DNA of 26,317 nt from JANNAV01 sp031384695 (GCA_031384695.1 JANNAV010000324.1:1-26317), one strand, 5' to 3'. Counted from the stretch's first letter, positions 13,921-21,599 are shown. Made by a program: numbers and translations. The notes: generated by a model from the letters alone, not told the origin.

Positions 13921-16323
13921 TTACAGGCGAAGGTTCAGGCTCTGGCCTTGCGCATGGCCTGATGGGGCCATGGCGGGGCGCAGGGGGGCGGCGGGCGGGG
14001 CGAGATCTTGGGGTTGTGGTTGCGGATCAGGGGCCGGTTGCGGTTTGGCCGAAGACTGCCCCTGCCCCCATTGGCCAAAGCTGAGCGACGCCCCGGCAAA
14101 GCCTGCGCCTTTCACCTCGGCCAGCAGTTGATCGGCGTGGCGGCGCAGCAGATCCTGGGTTTCCGGCCGCTCGACCGTGAGGATGATGCGCAGGTGATCG
14201 CCGTTTTGCTGCATCTCGAACCGCATCCGGCCAAGCTCTTCGGGGTTGAGCAGCAACTCGACCGGCGAGGCGGCGGCCTTGGCGATGTTCTGGTGCAGGA
14301 CGGCGGGCAGTGCGGCGATGGTCGCTTGTTGCGGCAGGGGGGCGGGCGCGGCGCGGGCGTGGTCGGGTTGGTCTATCTGGAGCTGATGGGTTTGGGGCAG
14401 GTGAACGGGAGGCAACTGTGGATCATGGGCGGCGGGCAAGGTGGGAGAGGCGGGCGGTTGCGGTGCCATGTCGGTGGGCGGGTTGGCAGGCGGGGCGTCT
14501 GCGGGCGGGGCCGATCCCGGGGTTTGCGGCTCGGGAGGTTGCGGTTCGGGAGGTTGCGGTTCGGGGGTTTGTGGTTTGGGGGTATGCGGTTTGAGGGGGG
14601 CGGGATTGGATACTGCTGCGGCCTGAACGCCCGGTTGCGCGGGGTGCTGTCGCGTGGCTTGATGCCGCGCAAGGTCTGGATCGGTTGGTGTTTCTGCAGG
14701 CGGCTTTGCGCCGGGGGTCTGAGCCTTGGGCGCGGGCGCGACGGGGAGTGCGGTTTGCAGGGGCCAGGCGGCATCGGGAGGGTTTGCTGGCTGGCTGGGG
14801 GCTGGCTGGCTGGGGGTTGGCCGGGGCGATGGGGGGACTTCGGTGAAGGTTTCGAGGTGCAGACGGGCGGCTGATTCTGCCGAGCGATAGACGGGTGGCC
14901 GGGGATCGGTGGCGATCTGTGGCAAGGCATCCGGCGCCGGGGTGGCACTTGTCTGGTTTGCACCTGCGGCGGCTGGTGGCGCTTTGGCGGGCGCGGGGCT
15001 TGGGCTGTCTGGGGTGGGGATCGGTGCCGGGTTCTGGCTGGCAGCGGTGCTTGCGGGTTCGGATTGGGTTGGGGCTGCGGGGCGGGGTGCCGCGAAAGTT
15101 GCGGCGGGGAGTGCGTGGGCTGCGGGCAGCATTGCCGATGGCATTGCCGGGCCTGCCGGGTTTGCCGCCGCTTGCGGTGACGCGGGTGTGACGGGCGGCG
15201 CGAGGGGCGGCGCGAGGGGCTGGGGGGGCGCGGGGTAAAGGGCTGTGGTTGGGGTTGGGGTTGTTTTTGGCGCGGGGGCGTTGGGGGGCAGGACGGCAGC
15301 GGTTGGCGGCTGTACTGGAAACGGCGGCTCATCGGGGCGCGGGGCTGGGGTTGTTTCGTGCAGGGGAGCGGCGGTGGTGGCCCTGGGGGCGGCCTTGGGG
15401 GCGGCAACCGGCGCGGGCGGTGCCCGAAGTTCAAGCCGGCGAGCAGTGGGTTGGGGGGATTCGGGCGTGGAGGATTGGGGCTTGGAAGATTGGGACGCGG
15501 AGGATTGGGACGGCATTTCGGCGGTCGTAGGCGTGGCGGTTTTCGGCAGGGCCGGGCGCGGCGCGGGTTCGCTTGCAGCGGCCGGAGCGGCAATTTGCGC
15601 AATGGTTGCGGGGGCATCGGTGGCGTTGGGTGCTGCGTTTTGGGCGGATGTGGCGGTTTCATTGGCAGCCGCATAGGCGAGGCGCGACTCGGCAACGCTG
15701 TGATGCAGGGGAACCTTGGCGGAGGCCAGAGAGGGGACGGCAGCGGAAAAGCTTGCAGGAGGGGGCGTATCGGCGGGTGGCGCGGGGGGGAGCGGCGGGC
15801 TTATGGGCAGGGCCGCCGGGGGTGCAGTCGGGTCAGGTGCAGTCGGGTCGGGTGCAGTCGGGTCGGGTGCAGTCGGGTCGGGTGCAGTCGGGTCAGGTGA
15901 TTCGGGGCGGCTATCGGCGGTTGCGGATGGCTTTTCCGGGGTTTCGGTTTGGGCTTCGGGCGGGGTTTCGGCGGCCGAAAGACCGGGGCCATCGGTGGAA
16001 GCCACCGGGTCCGGAGCCTTGGCCTGGGGCGCGGCTGATTCGGGCAGGTGTGGCGTTGTGAGCGCTTGCGCCGGGTGCGCGCGGGCTGTGGGTTCGGGTT
16101 GCGAGGGTACGGGTTGCGGCAGTGCGGGTTGGACGGGCGCGGGTTGGACGGGTGCGGCTTGCGGCAGTGCCGGTTGCGGAACCTGATCTTCGCGGATGTC
16201 CTCGGGGTTTTCGGCATCAAAAATCGCGGCAAAGCCGGTATCGGCCACCACTTCCGACAGTGGCGCGGGCAAGATTGCGCCGCTTTGCGGGCCCATGGCC
16301 TGTGAAACTTGGGGAATCATCAT
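13921..16323 (-). CDS. fliK: Flagellar hook-length control protein FliK
   Basis: FliK measures hook length and switches export specificity. The 800-residue product has the C-terminal Flg_hook domain near residues 680-760: PVELLLNPEELGRMRFEMQ, then HLRIILTVERPETQDLLRR and DQLLAEVKGAGFAGASLSF. The preceding 650 or so residues are extremely rich in Pro and Ala, with several tandem repeats (DPTAP x5; PQTPE/PQPPE x4), which fits a disordered ruler segment. At 800 residues it is longer than the 400-600 usual for the family. The start is one of two adjacent ATG codons (16323 or 16320). It is divergent from the FlgJ-like gene, with a CtrA-like site between. Confidence 0.9.
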   Translation of the reverse strand: MMIPQVSQAMGPQSGAILPAPLSEVVADTGFAAIFDAENPEDIREDQVPQPALPQAAPVQPAPVQPALPQPVPSQPEPTARAHPAQALTTPHLPESAAPQAKAPDPVASTDGPGLSAAETPPEAQTETPEKPSATADSRPESPDPTAPDPTAPDPTAPDPTAPDPTAPPAALPISPPLPPAPPADTPPPASFSAAVPSLASAKVPLHHSVAESRLAYAAANETATSAQNAAPNATDAPATIAQIAAPAAASEPAPRPALPKTATPTTAEMPSQSSASQSSKPQSSTPESPQPTARRLELRAPPAPVAAPKAAPRATTAAPLHETTPAPRPDEPPFPVQPPTAAVLPPNAPAPKTTPTPTTALYPAPPQPLAPPLAPPVTPASPQAAANPAGPAMPSAMLPAAHALPAATFAAPRPAAPTQSEPASTAASQNPAPIPTPDSPSPAPAKAPPAAAGANQTSATPAPDALPQIATDPRPPVYRSAESAARLHLETFTEVPPSPRPTPSQPAPSQPANPPDAAWPLQTALPVAPAPKAQTPGAKPPAETPTDPDLARHQATRQHPAQPGVQAAAVSNPAPLKPHTPKPQTPEPQPPEPQPPEPQTPGSAPPADAPPANPPTDMAPQPPASPTLPAAHDPQLPPVHLPQTHQLQIDQPDHARAAPAPLPQQATIAALPAVLHQNIAKAAASPVELLLNPEELGRMRFEMQQNGDHLRIILTVERPETQDLLRRHADQLLAEVKGAGFAGASLSFGQWGQGQSSAKPQPAPDPQPQPQDLAPPAAPLRPAMAPSGHAQGQSLNLRL
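14521..14590 (-). repeat. 15-bp tandem repeats in fliK (PQxPE)
   Basis: The plus strand carries imperfect copies of a unit like GCGGTTCGGGAGGTT, encoding PQTPE, PQPPE, PQPPE and PQTPG on the minus strand. Copies become more diverged toward 14590. The repeats lie in the proline-rich segment before the Flg_hook domain. Confidence 0.75.
15821..15895 (-). repeat. Five exact-phase 15-bp tandem repeats in fliK (DPTAP)
   Basis: Five head-to-tail copies of GGTGCAGTCGGGTCR differ only at the last base (A, G, G, G, A). They encode five DPTAP pentapeptides. The near-perfect identity suggests recent expansion, and each gain or loss keeps the frame. Confidence 0.92.
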
Positions 16324-16367
16324 CTTCCGACTTCTGCCGTTGCCCGGCGACTATTCGGCGCAACTGG

Positions 16368-16382
16368 TTACCGGTTGTTTAC
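16368..16382 (+). promoter_or_regulatory. CtrA-like site between fliK and the FlgJ-like gene
   Basis: TTAC-N7-TTAC matches the CtrA consensus TTAA-N7-TTAA at 6 of 8 bases with exact spacing. It sits in the 103-bp gap between divergent flagellar genes. CtrA control of flagellar genes is established in alphaproteobacteria; the site itself is inferred. Confidence 0.4.
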
Positions 16383-16426
16383 CGCCTGCCGCTATTCTGC
16401 AAAAAATGCAACAGAAGGTGAACGCG

Positions 16427-16738
16427 ATGAAAGTAATGGCGGATGCGGGCCTGCCCCCGGCGGGCGTTCAGAACCAGAGGCCCCCGCCGGAACCCGGCGC
16501 GCGCGATGCGGCGCTGATGGTGCAGGCGCGGGCGCTGGAAGCGTCGTTTCTATCGGAAATGCTGTCTTACACCGGGCTTGGGGCGGCGCAGGAAGAGTTC
16601 GGCGGCGGCATCGGGGAAGAGCAGTTTTCCTCGTTTCTGCGGCAGGAGCAGGCCAACCTGATGGTGGCGCGCGGCGGCATCGGTCTTGCCGAGCAACTTT
16701 TCAACGCGATGACAAGGAATGATCATGCAAGCGAGTGA
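16427..16738 (+). CDS. FlgJ-like rod-binding protein (no muramidase domain)
   Basis: The 103-residue protein corresponds to the N-terminal rod-binding (rod cap) domain of FlgJ, without the peptidoglycan hydrolase domain found in enterobacteria. The family region runs from about residue 35: ARALEASFLSEMLSYTG, GGGIGEEQFSSFLRQEQA and ARGGIGLAEQLFNAM. The frame is open far upstream, but the ATG at 16427 has an AAGGTG seven bases before it and gives the expected length. The domain is also called CheL in alphaproteobacteria. It overlaps the FlgN-like gene by 14 bp and probably leads a short operon. Confidence 0.85.
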   Translation: MKVMADAGLPPAGVQNQRPPPEPGARDAALMVQARALEASFLSEMLSYTGLGAAQEEFGGGIGEEQFSSFLRQEQANLMVARGGIGLAEQLFNAMTRNDHASE

Positions 16739-17057
16739 AACCGAGATCGAGGTGCTGCTGGACCTTGCGCATGGCGCGGTTGCGGGCGCGCGGTTTGCGG
16801 CGCTGGCGGCTTTGGCCCCGCAACTGGAACAGGCGCTGGCGCGGTTTGATCCGCAGCGCGACGCGGCTTTGCTGGACCGGGTGCGCCGCAAAGCCGCGCG
16901 CAATGCGGCGTGTTTGCTGGCGGCGGGGCGCGGCGTGCGGGCAGCGGTGCGGCGGATCGAGGAGGTGCGCCGCGCGGCCACGGGGCTGGTGACTTATGAT
17001 GGCCGCGGCAAGCGCGCCGTGAGCGGCAGCAGCGGCACGTTGAGCCAGCGATTCTGA
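16725..17057 (+). CDS. FlgN-like flagellar protein
   Basis: The protein of 110 residues is mostly alpha-helical, with heptad-like alanine/leucine/arginine content. The arrangement of a DxxLLxL N-terminal helix, a central RRKAARNAACLLAAGRGVRA and a tail with LVTYDGRGKRA resembles small FlgN-type proteins found beside the FlgJ-like gene in Rhodobacteraceae. FlgN proteins are export chaperones for the hook-filament junction proteins FlgK and FlgL. An ATG two codons upstream (16719) is too close to the AAGGA ribosome site, so 16725 is the better start. The family call is based on context and pattern, with no decisive motif. Confidence 0.55.
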   Translation: MQASETEIEVLLDLAHGAVAGARFAALAALAPQLEQALARFDPQRDAALLDRVRRKAARNAACLLAAGRGVRAAVRRIEEVRRAATGLVTYDGRGKRAVSGSSGTLSQRF

Positions 17058-17102
17058 AGGGGGCGGATTTGGTTCAAATGCGCGACATTCAGGCCTTGGC
17101 GA

Positions 17103-17117
17103 TTAGCAATGCGTTAG
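17103..17117 (+). promoter_or_regulatory. CtrA-like site upstream of the flagellin gene
   Basis: TTAG-N7-TTAG matches TTAA-N7-TTAA at 6 of 8 bases with the right spacing, 156 bp before the flagellin ATG. No convincing sigma-54 or sigma-28 promoter was seen in the 215-bp gap. Confidence 0.4.
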
Positions 17118-17204
17118 AATTTCTGGCGGATCAATCAAGGGGCATCCCAGACGGGGTGGCGCGTCGGAAATCAGCTCGGCGCACCGGACAGAATAGCCGT
17201 CCAG

Positions 17205-17223
17205 CCGTCGTCATGCACGACGG
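17205..17223 (+). promoter_or_regulatory. Stem-loop in the flagellin 5' leader
   Basis: CCGTCGT and ACGACGG form a perfect 7-bp stem with loop CATGC, about 50 bases before the flagellin ATG. A direct repeat GCTCGGCGCA flanks it (17174-17183 and 17232-17241). In Caulobacter FlbT acts on the flagellin mRNA leader, so this is a plausible FlbT target by analogy. Confidence 0.4.
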
Positions 17224-17272
17224 ACCAACCCGCTCGGCGCAAAGCGTCGGCAGACCTCGAAGGAAACAGAAG

Positions 17273-18487
17273 ATGTCGTCCATTCTGACCAATACGAGTG
17301 CCATGGTGGCCCTGCAAACCATGAAAAGCATAACCAAAAGCCTGAACATGACCCAAGCGGAAATCTCGACCGGCAAATCGGTGTCGAATGCCAAGGACAA
17401 CGCGGCGGTCTGGGCCATCTCGAAGGTGATGGAATCCGATGTGGAGGGGTTCAAGGGGATTTCCGACAGCCTCAACCTTGGTGCCGCAACGGTGTCGGTG
17501 GGCCGCCAAGCGGCGGAAACCGTGACCGGCCTGTTGACCGAGATGAAAAAGAAAATCGTGGCAGCACAGGAAGACAACGTAGATCGCGGCAAGATCCAGA
17601 CCGATATCGCGGCGCTGAAGGCGCAGGTGGAATCGGTGGTGGGGGCGGCACAGTTCAACGGGCTGAACCTGGTGGACGGCACGCAGACCACGGTGGATGT
17701 GCTGGCCTCGCTGGACCGCAGCGGCACGGGTGTTTCAGCCTCGTCGATCACGGTAACGGCGCAGGATCTTTCGACCGGCGGCTACGTCGCCAACAACGTA
17801 TTCTCGGCCACCACCGGGGGTAATATTTCGGCGTCGGGCGATACCTTTGCGCTGTCACTGGATGCAACCACCGGCACCGATGATATCACCATCGGCACCG
17901 GTACTGCGGCCTATGCGGCGGGCGATCAGATCACCATTCAGATCGGCAAGAAAACCGCGTCCTACACTGTGACGGCGGCGGATATCGGGGCGGGCAACTC
18001 CACCCCCGATCTGATCGCGGTGGGGCTGAAAAGCTCGGTCGACGCCCTGGGGATCACCGGGCTGACGGTTGATTTTGACAGCGGCACGCCCGGACAGTTG
18101 ACCTTTACCAACACCGGCGCCACCGATCTTACGGCAACCGGCCAGTACAAGAACGTGGGGTCCGGCGGGCTTGGCGCGCTGGACGGGATTTCGGTGGCCA
18201 CGGCGGGCGATGCATTGACCGCGCTTGGCAACATCGAAACGCTGCTGCAAACCTCGATCAGTGCGGCGGCGGAGTTCGGTTCCTCGGAAAAGCGGATCGA
18301 TATCCAGAATTCCTTCGTCAGCAAGCTGACGGATGCGCTCAAGACGGGTATCGGCGCGCTGGTGGACGCCGATATGGAGGAAGCCTCGGCGCGGTTGCAG
18401 GCCTTGCAGGTGCAGCAACAGCTGGCGACACAGTCTTTGTCGATCGCCAATCAGGCGCCGCAGAACATCCTGTCGTTGTTCCGGTAA
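17273..18487 (+). CDS. Flagellin
   Basis: Flagellin is exported and polymerises into the filament. The 404-residue product has the conserved N-terminal D0/D1 region (SSILTNTSAMVALQTM, then ISTGKSVSNAKDNAAVWAIS) and the C-terminal coiled region ending IANQAPQNILSLFR. The variable centre, about residues 150-310, is rich in Thr, Ser, Gly and Asp, as expected for surface-exposed D2/D3 domains. The start ATG follows AAGGAAA with good spacing; the frame is open 68 codons further upstream, but that part is not flagellin-like. It is followed by flaF and flbT, which regulate flagellin in alphaproteobacteria. Either fliC or flaA would be a reasonable name. Confidence 0.96.
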   Translation: MSSILTNTSAMVALQTMKSITKSLNMTQAEISTGKSVSNAKDNAAVWAISKVMESDVEGFKGISDSLNLGAATVSVGRQAAETVTGLLTEMKKKIVAAQEDNVDRGKIQTDIAALKAQVESVVGAAQFNGLNLVDGTQTTVDVLASLDRSGTGVSASSITVTAQDLSTGGYVANNVFSATTGGNISASGDTFALSLDATTGTDDITIGTGTAAYAAGDQITIQIGKKTASYTVTAADIGAGNSTPDLIAVGLKSSVDALGITGLTVDFDSGTPGQLTFTNTGATDLTATGQYKNVGSGGLGALDGISVATAGDALTALGNIETLLQTSISAAAEFGSSEKRIDIQNSFVSKLTDALKTGIGALVDADMEEASARLQALQVQQQLATQSLSIANQAPQNILSLFR

Positions 18488-18495
18488 CGGCACTG

Positions 18496-18519
18496 GCCGG
18501 AGGGGGCGACCTTTCCGGC
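18496..18519 (+). terminator. Hairpin after flagellin, GCGA tetraloop
   Basis: GCCGGAGGGG pairs with CCTTTCCGGC (10 bp with two G-U pairs) around a GCGA (GNRA-type) tetraloop, 8 bases after the flagellin stop. Only a short pyrimidine run (TTCACCTTCT) follows. It may act as a leaky terminator or a 3' stabiliser that keeps flagellin mRNA more abundant than flaF-flbT. Confidence 0.5.
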
Positions 18520-18558
18520 TTCACCTTCTGACCCCTGCATTGCCTGGAAGGACCCTCC

Positions 18559-18969
18559 GTGACCGCAACATCCGCCGCCGCGCGCACCAGAACGCCAACC
18601 CCCGACCTTGCCCGAAATCCCTATGCCCAGCCAGCAGCCCCCCAGCGCAACCCGCGCAGCCTTGAATACGACCTTCTGGCCCGCGCAACCCAGCGTCTGA
18701 ACAGCGCCGCCCTGCACCGCCGGGAAGACTATCCGGCTCTGGTGGCTGCTTTGGACGAGAACCTGCGCCTGTGGTCCACCTTGGCGGCTGATGTCGCCGA
18801 GACGGGCAACGGCCTGCCGCCCAAACTGCGCGCCCAGCTGTTTTACCTCTACGAGTTTACCGCCGAGCACAGCCGCGCCATCCGCGACCGCGATGCCTCG
18901 GTGGCGGTGCTGAGCGATATCAACACCGCCGTGATGCGCGGCCTTCGCGGTGACGGGGGCAGCGCATGA
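18559..18969 (+). CDS. flaF: Flagellar biosynthesis regulator FlaF
   Basis: FlaF is a small cytoplasmic protein that in Caulobacter promotes flagellin synthesis and secretion and opposes FlbT. The 136-residue product has a proline-rich N-terminus followed by the family core: RSLEYDLLARATQRLNSA, ALVAALDENLRLWSTLAAD, RAQLFYLYEFTAEHSRAI and SVAVLSDINTAVMRGL. The start is a GTG six bases after AAGGACC. Its TGA overlaps the flbT ATG. The N-terminal extension of about 30 residues is low in conservation, so a later start cannot be excluded, but no other start codon with a good ribosome site is visible. Confidence 0.92.
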   Translation: MTATSAAARTRTPTPDLARNPYAQPAAPQRNPRSLEYDLLARATQRLNSAALHRREDYPALVAALDENLRLWSTLAADVAETGNGLPPKLRAQLFYLYEFTAEHSRAIRDRDASVAVLSDINTAVMRGLRGDGGSA

Positions 18970-19370
18970 GCGGGCTGGTGTTGAAACTGGGGCCGCACGA
19001 GCGGGTGCTGATCAACGGTGCGGTGATCGAGAATGGCGAGAAACGTTCGCGGCTGGCGATCATGACGCCGAACGCGCATATCTTGCGGCTGCGCGATGCC
19101 ATTCACCCGGAAGAGGCGAATACGCCGGTGCGGCGGGTGTGCTACATCGCGCAACTGGTGCTGTCCGGCGATGCCGATGGCAAGGATACGCGGATGCAAC
19201 TGTTGCGCGGGATCGAGCAGTTGAGCCAGGTTCTGACCGATCACGACAGCCGGGCCCTGCTGGCGCAGGCGACCACGGCGGTGCTGGAGGACCAGCATTA
19301 TCAGGCGCTGAAAGCCCTGCGCAGCCTGTTGCCGCGCGAAGACCGGCTGTTTGCGGCGCATCACGCATGA
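18966..19370 (+). CDS. flbT: Flagellin translation regulator FlbT
   Basis: FlbT is a post-transcriptional regulator that acts on flagellin mRNA and represses its translation in Caulobacter before hook completion. The 134-residue product matches the family from MSGLVLKLGPHERVLINGAV through RSRLAIMTPNAHILRLRDAI, YIAQLVLSGD and ALKALRSLLPREDRLF. The length is usual. It overlaps flaF by 4 bp and the next gene by 4 bp, so all three are translated in a coupled way. Confidence 0.95.
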   Translation: MSGLVLKLGPHERVLINGAVIENGEKRSRLAIMTPNAHILRLRDAIHPEEANTPVRRVCYIAQLVLSGDADGKDTRMQLLRGIEQLSQVLTDHDSRALLAQATTAVLEDQHYQALKALRSLLPREDRLFAAHHA

Positions 19371-20191
19371 CCTTTACCCCCGCAATAGCGCTTGGCGGTT
19401 TTGCGGGGTGGACCGTGCTGAAACGCACGCAGGAGCGGCAGACGGCGGTGTTGGCCACGACCACCGAGTTCAAGCGCGACGAGGACTATTTCCGCGCCAA
19501 TATCGGCAAGATCAACACGGCGGAGCAGTTGGTGGCGGACCGGCGGCTGTTGAAGGTGGCGTTGGGGGCGTTCGGGCTGGACGGCGATATCAACAACAGG
19601 TTCTTCATCCGGAAAGTGCTGGAAGATGGCACGCTGGATGTGGGGGCGCTGGCCAACCGGCTGGCGGACAAGCAGTATCAGAAGATGTCGTCGACCTTTG
19701 GCTTTGGCGATTTTTCGGTGCCCGCGACCAAGGTTTCAGATTTCCCCGACAAGATCATCGCCGCCTACAAGACCCGGCAGTTCGAACTGGCGGTGGGCAC
19801 GCAGAACGATGATCTGCGTCTGGCACTCAACACCACGCGGGAGTTGCCCGGGATCGCCAGCCGGGCGGGCAGCAGCGAGGATGCGCGCTGGTTCGCGGTG
19901 ATGGGCAATGCGCCGTTGCGCCGGGTGTTCGAGAAGGCGCTGGGCTTGCCCGCCAGCCTTGGCGCGCTGGATCTGGACCGGCAACTGGCCACGTTCAAGG
20001 CCAAGGCGGCGGCGGTGTTCGGCAACACTTCGGTCACCCAGTTCAGTGACCCGGCCAAGGTGGAGGGTCTGGTGCGGCGGTTCCTGCTGCGCGCGGAGTC
20101 GGATGCGTTTGCCAGCCAGAACAGCGCTGGCACCTCGGCGTTGCAGATGTTGCAGCAATCGGCGGCGGCGGCGCGGGCGCGGCGGGGGTGA
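19367..20191 (+). CDS. DUF1217-family flagellum-associated protein
   Basis: The 274-residue protein starts at an ATG that overlaps the flbT TGA. Patterns such as LATTTEFKRDEDYFRANI, LKVALGAFGLDGDINNRFF and AYKTRQFELAVGTQNDDLRL, plus a helical C-terminus with FLLRAESDAF, match DUF1217 proteins encoded within flagellar clusters of Rhodobacteraceae. The biochemical role is not known to me. The frame is open upstream through flbT, but that part is shadow sequence. It is the last gene of the flagellin-flaF-flbT group and ends convergent to fliI with a 16-bp gap. Confidence 0.75.
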   Translation: MTFTPAIALGGFAGWTVLKRTQERQTAVLATTTEFKRDEDYFRANIGKINTAEQLVADRRLLKVALGAFGLDGDINNRFFIRKVLEDGTLDVGALANRLADKQYQKMSSTFGFGDFSVPATKVSDFPDKIIAAYKTRQFELAVGTQNDDLRLALNTTRELPGIASRAGSSEDARWFAVMGNAPLRRVFEKALGLPASLGALDLDRQLATFKAKAAAVFGNTSVTQFSDPAKVEGLVRRFLLRAESDAFASQNSAGTSALQMLQQSAAAARARRG

Positions 20192-20207
20192 GCCCTGCCC
20201 CGGCGGT

Positions 20208-21515
20208 TCAGCCGCTGGTGAGGGCGGCGGCGAGGCGGCTGAAACTGCCATCAATCCCGTCGGGCGGCGCATCTTCGGCCAGGAAAGCATCCAGCGCCGG
20301 CCAGACCCGGATCGCCGCATCCACCACCGGATCGGAACCTTTGGCGTAAAGCCCGGCCTGGATCATCATCTCGGCCCGATCCCAGGCGCCCAGCAGGCGG
20401 CGGGCCTCGATGATCATCTGGTTTTCGGGCGGCGTGGCGGCGTCTGGCAGGCTGCGTGACACCGAGCGCAGAAGATCAATCGCGGGAAAGCGACCACGCT
20501 CGGCTATCTTGCGCTCCATCACTACATGGCCGTCGAGCACGCCGCGCAGGATATCGGCCACGGGCTCCTCCATATCCGACCCGGCGACCAGCACGGTGAA
20601 AACGGCGGTGATATCGCCCATATCCTGCGGCCCCGGCCCGGCGCGTTCGGCCAGCGACATGATCGCCTGCGACAGGGACGGGGGAAAGCCGCGCAGGGCG
20701 GCGGGTTCGCCTGCCGCCAGCGCCACCTCGCGGTGCGCCTCCGCAAAGCGGGTGATGGAATCGGCGAGAAACAGCACATGCAGACCCTGATCGCGGAAAT
20801 GCTCGGCCACGGCCATCGCCGTCCAGGCGCAGCGGCGGCGCGACAGGGCGGATTGATCGGAGGTGGCGGTGATGACGACCGAACGGGCCATGCCGGCCGG
20901 GCCCAGCACCCGCTCGGTAAACTCGCGCAACTCGCGGCCCCGCTCGCCGATCAGGGCGATCACCACCACATCAGCGGCGACGCCGCGCGCGAACTTCGCC
21001 AGCAGCGAGGATTTGCCGACCCCCGAGCCGGCGAAAAGGCCGATCCGCTGGCCGCGCACCAAGGGCAGCAGGGTGTCGAACACCGCGACGCCGGTAGAAA
21101 GCCGCGCGCCAAAAGTGCGGCGGCTGGCGGCGGCGGGGGCGGGGGCGCGCAAAGGCCGGGCTTTCGCGCCGCGCATCAGGTGACGGCCATCAAGCGGGCG
21201 GCCGTAAGGATCAATGATGCGGCCGATCCAACTGTCATCGGGGGCGATATCCGACTGGCCGGTCAGCGCCACTTCGGCACCGATGGCAAGACCGTCGGGG
21301 GGGCCATCGGTGAGCACCACCATCTCTTCGCGCGAGAGGCGGAGCACCTCACCGGCCAAAACGCCGCCGATCAGCACCCTGTCGCCCTGCCGCGCCTGCA
21401 TTTCAAGCCCGGTGACGCGGACCATGCCCCGCTCCACCGCCGCCACCCGGCCCAAGGGGAGCGAAACGCCGACGGTTGAGATTTCAGCAAGCAAGCTGTC
21501 AAATATTCCGGCCAT
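20208..21515 (-). CDS. fliI: Flagellum-specific ATP synthase FliI
   Basis: FliI is the hexameric ATPase of the flagellar type III export apparatus. Starting at MAGIFDSLLAEI the product is 435 residues, normal for the family. It has GRIIDPYGRPLDG near residue 98-110, Walker A GLFAGSGVGKSS at 159-170, IGERGRELREF near 190, Walker B HVLFLADSITRFAEAHREVA near 246-265 and PSLSQAIMSLAERAG. The ATG at 21513-21515 has an AAGGCG eight bases upstream; the frame is open about 92 codons further but overlaps flgB, so that extension is rejected. It is divergent from flgB. Confidence 0.95.
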   Translation of the reverse strand: MAGIFDSLLAEISTVGVSLPLGRVAAVERGMVRVTGLEMQARQGDRVLIGGVLAGEVLRLSREEMVVLTDGPPDGLAIGAEVALTGQSDIAPDDSWIGRIIDPYGRPLDGRHLMRGAKARPLRAPAPAAASRRTFGARLSTGVAVFDTLLPLVRGQRIGLFAGSGVGKSSLLAKFARGVAADVVVIALIGERGRELREFTERVLGPAGMARSVVITATSDQSALSRRRCAWTAMAVAEHFRDQGLHVLFLADSITRFAEAHREVALAAGEPAALRGFPPSLSQAIMSLAERAGPGPQDMGDITAVFTVLVAGSDMEEPVADILRGVLDGHVVMERKIAERGRFPAIDLLRSVSRSLPDAATPPENQMIIEARRLLGAWDRAEMMIQAGLYAKGSDPVVDAAIRVWPALDAFLAEDAPPDGIDGSFSRLAAALTSG

Positions 21516-21562
21516 CAGATTCGCCTTTTGTTCACTGCTTACCCTTTCTAAAGGAATCACCC

Positions 21563-21577
21563 TTAAGACTTGTTGAA
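21563..21577 (+). promoter_or_regulatory. CtrA-like site between fliI and flgB
   Basis: TTAA-N7-TGAA matches TTAA-N7-TTAA at 7 of 8 bases, 23 bp before the flgB start and 48 bp before the fliI start. It is the best of three such sites in the flagellar block. Confidence 0.45.
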
Positions 21578-21599
21578 GCAGGTCGAGGGAGAAGCCCCG

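Noticed and set aside
14373..15695. 440-codon minus-strand frame rich in Pro/Arg within fliK
   Set aside because: It is another frame of the repetitive fliK coding sequence; low complexity explains its openness.
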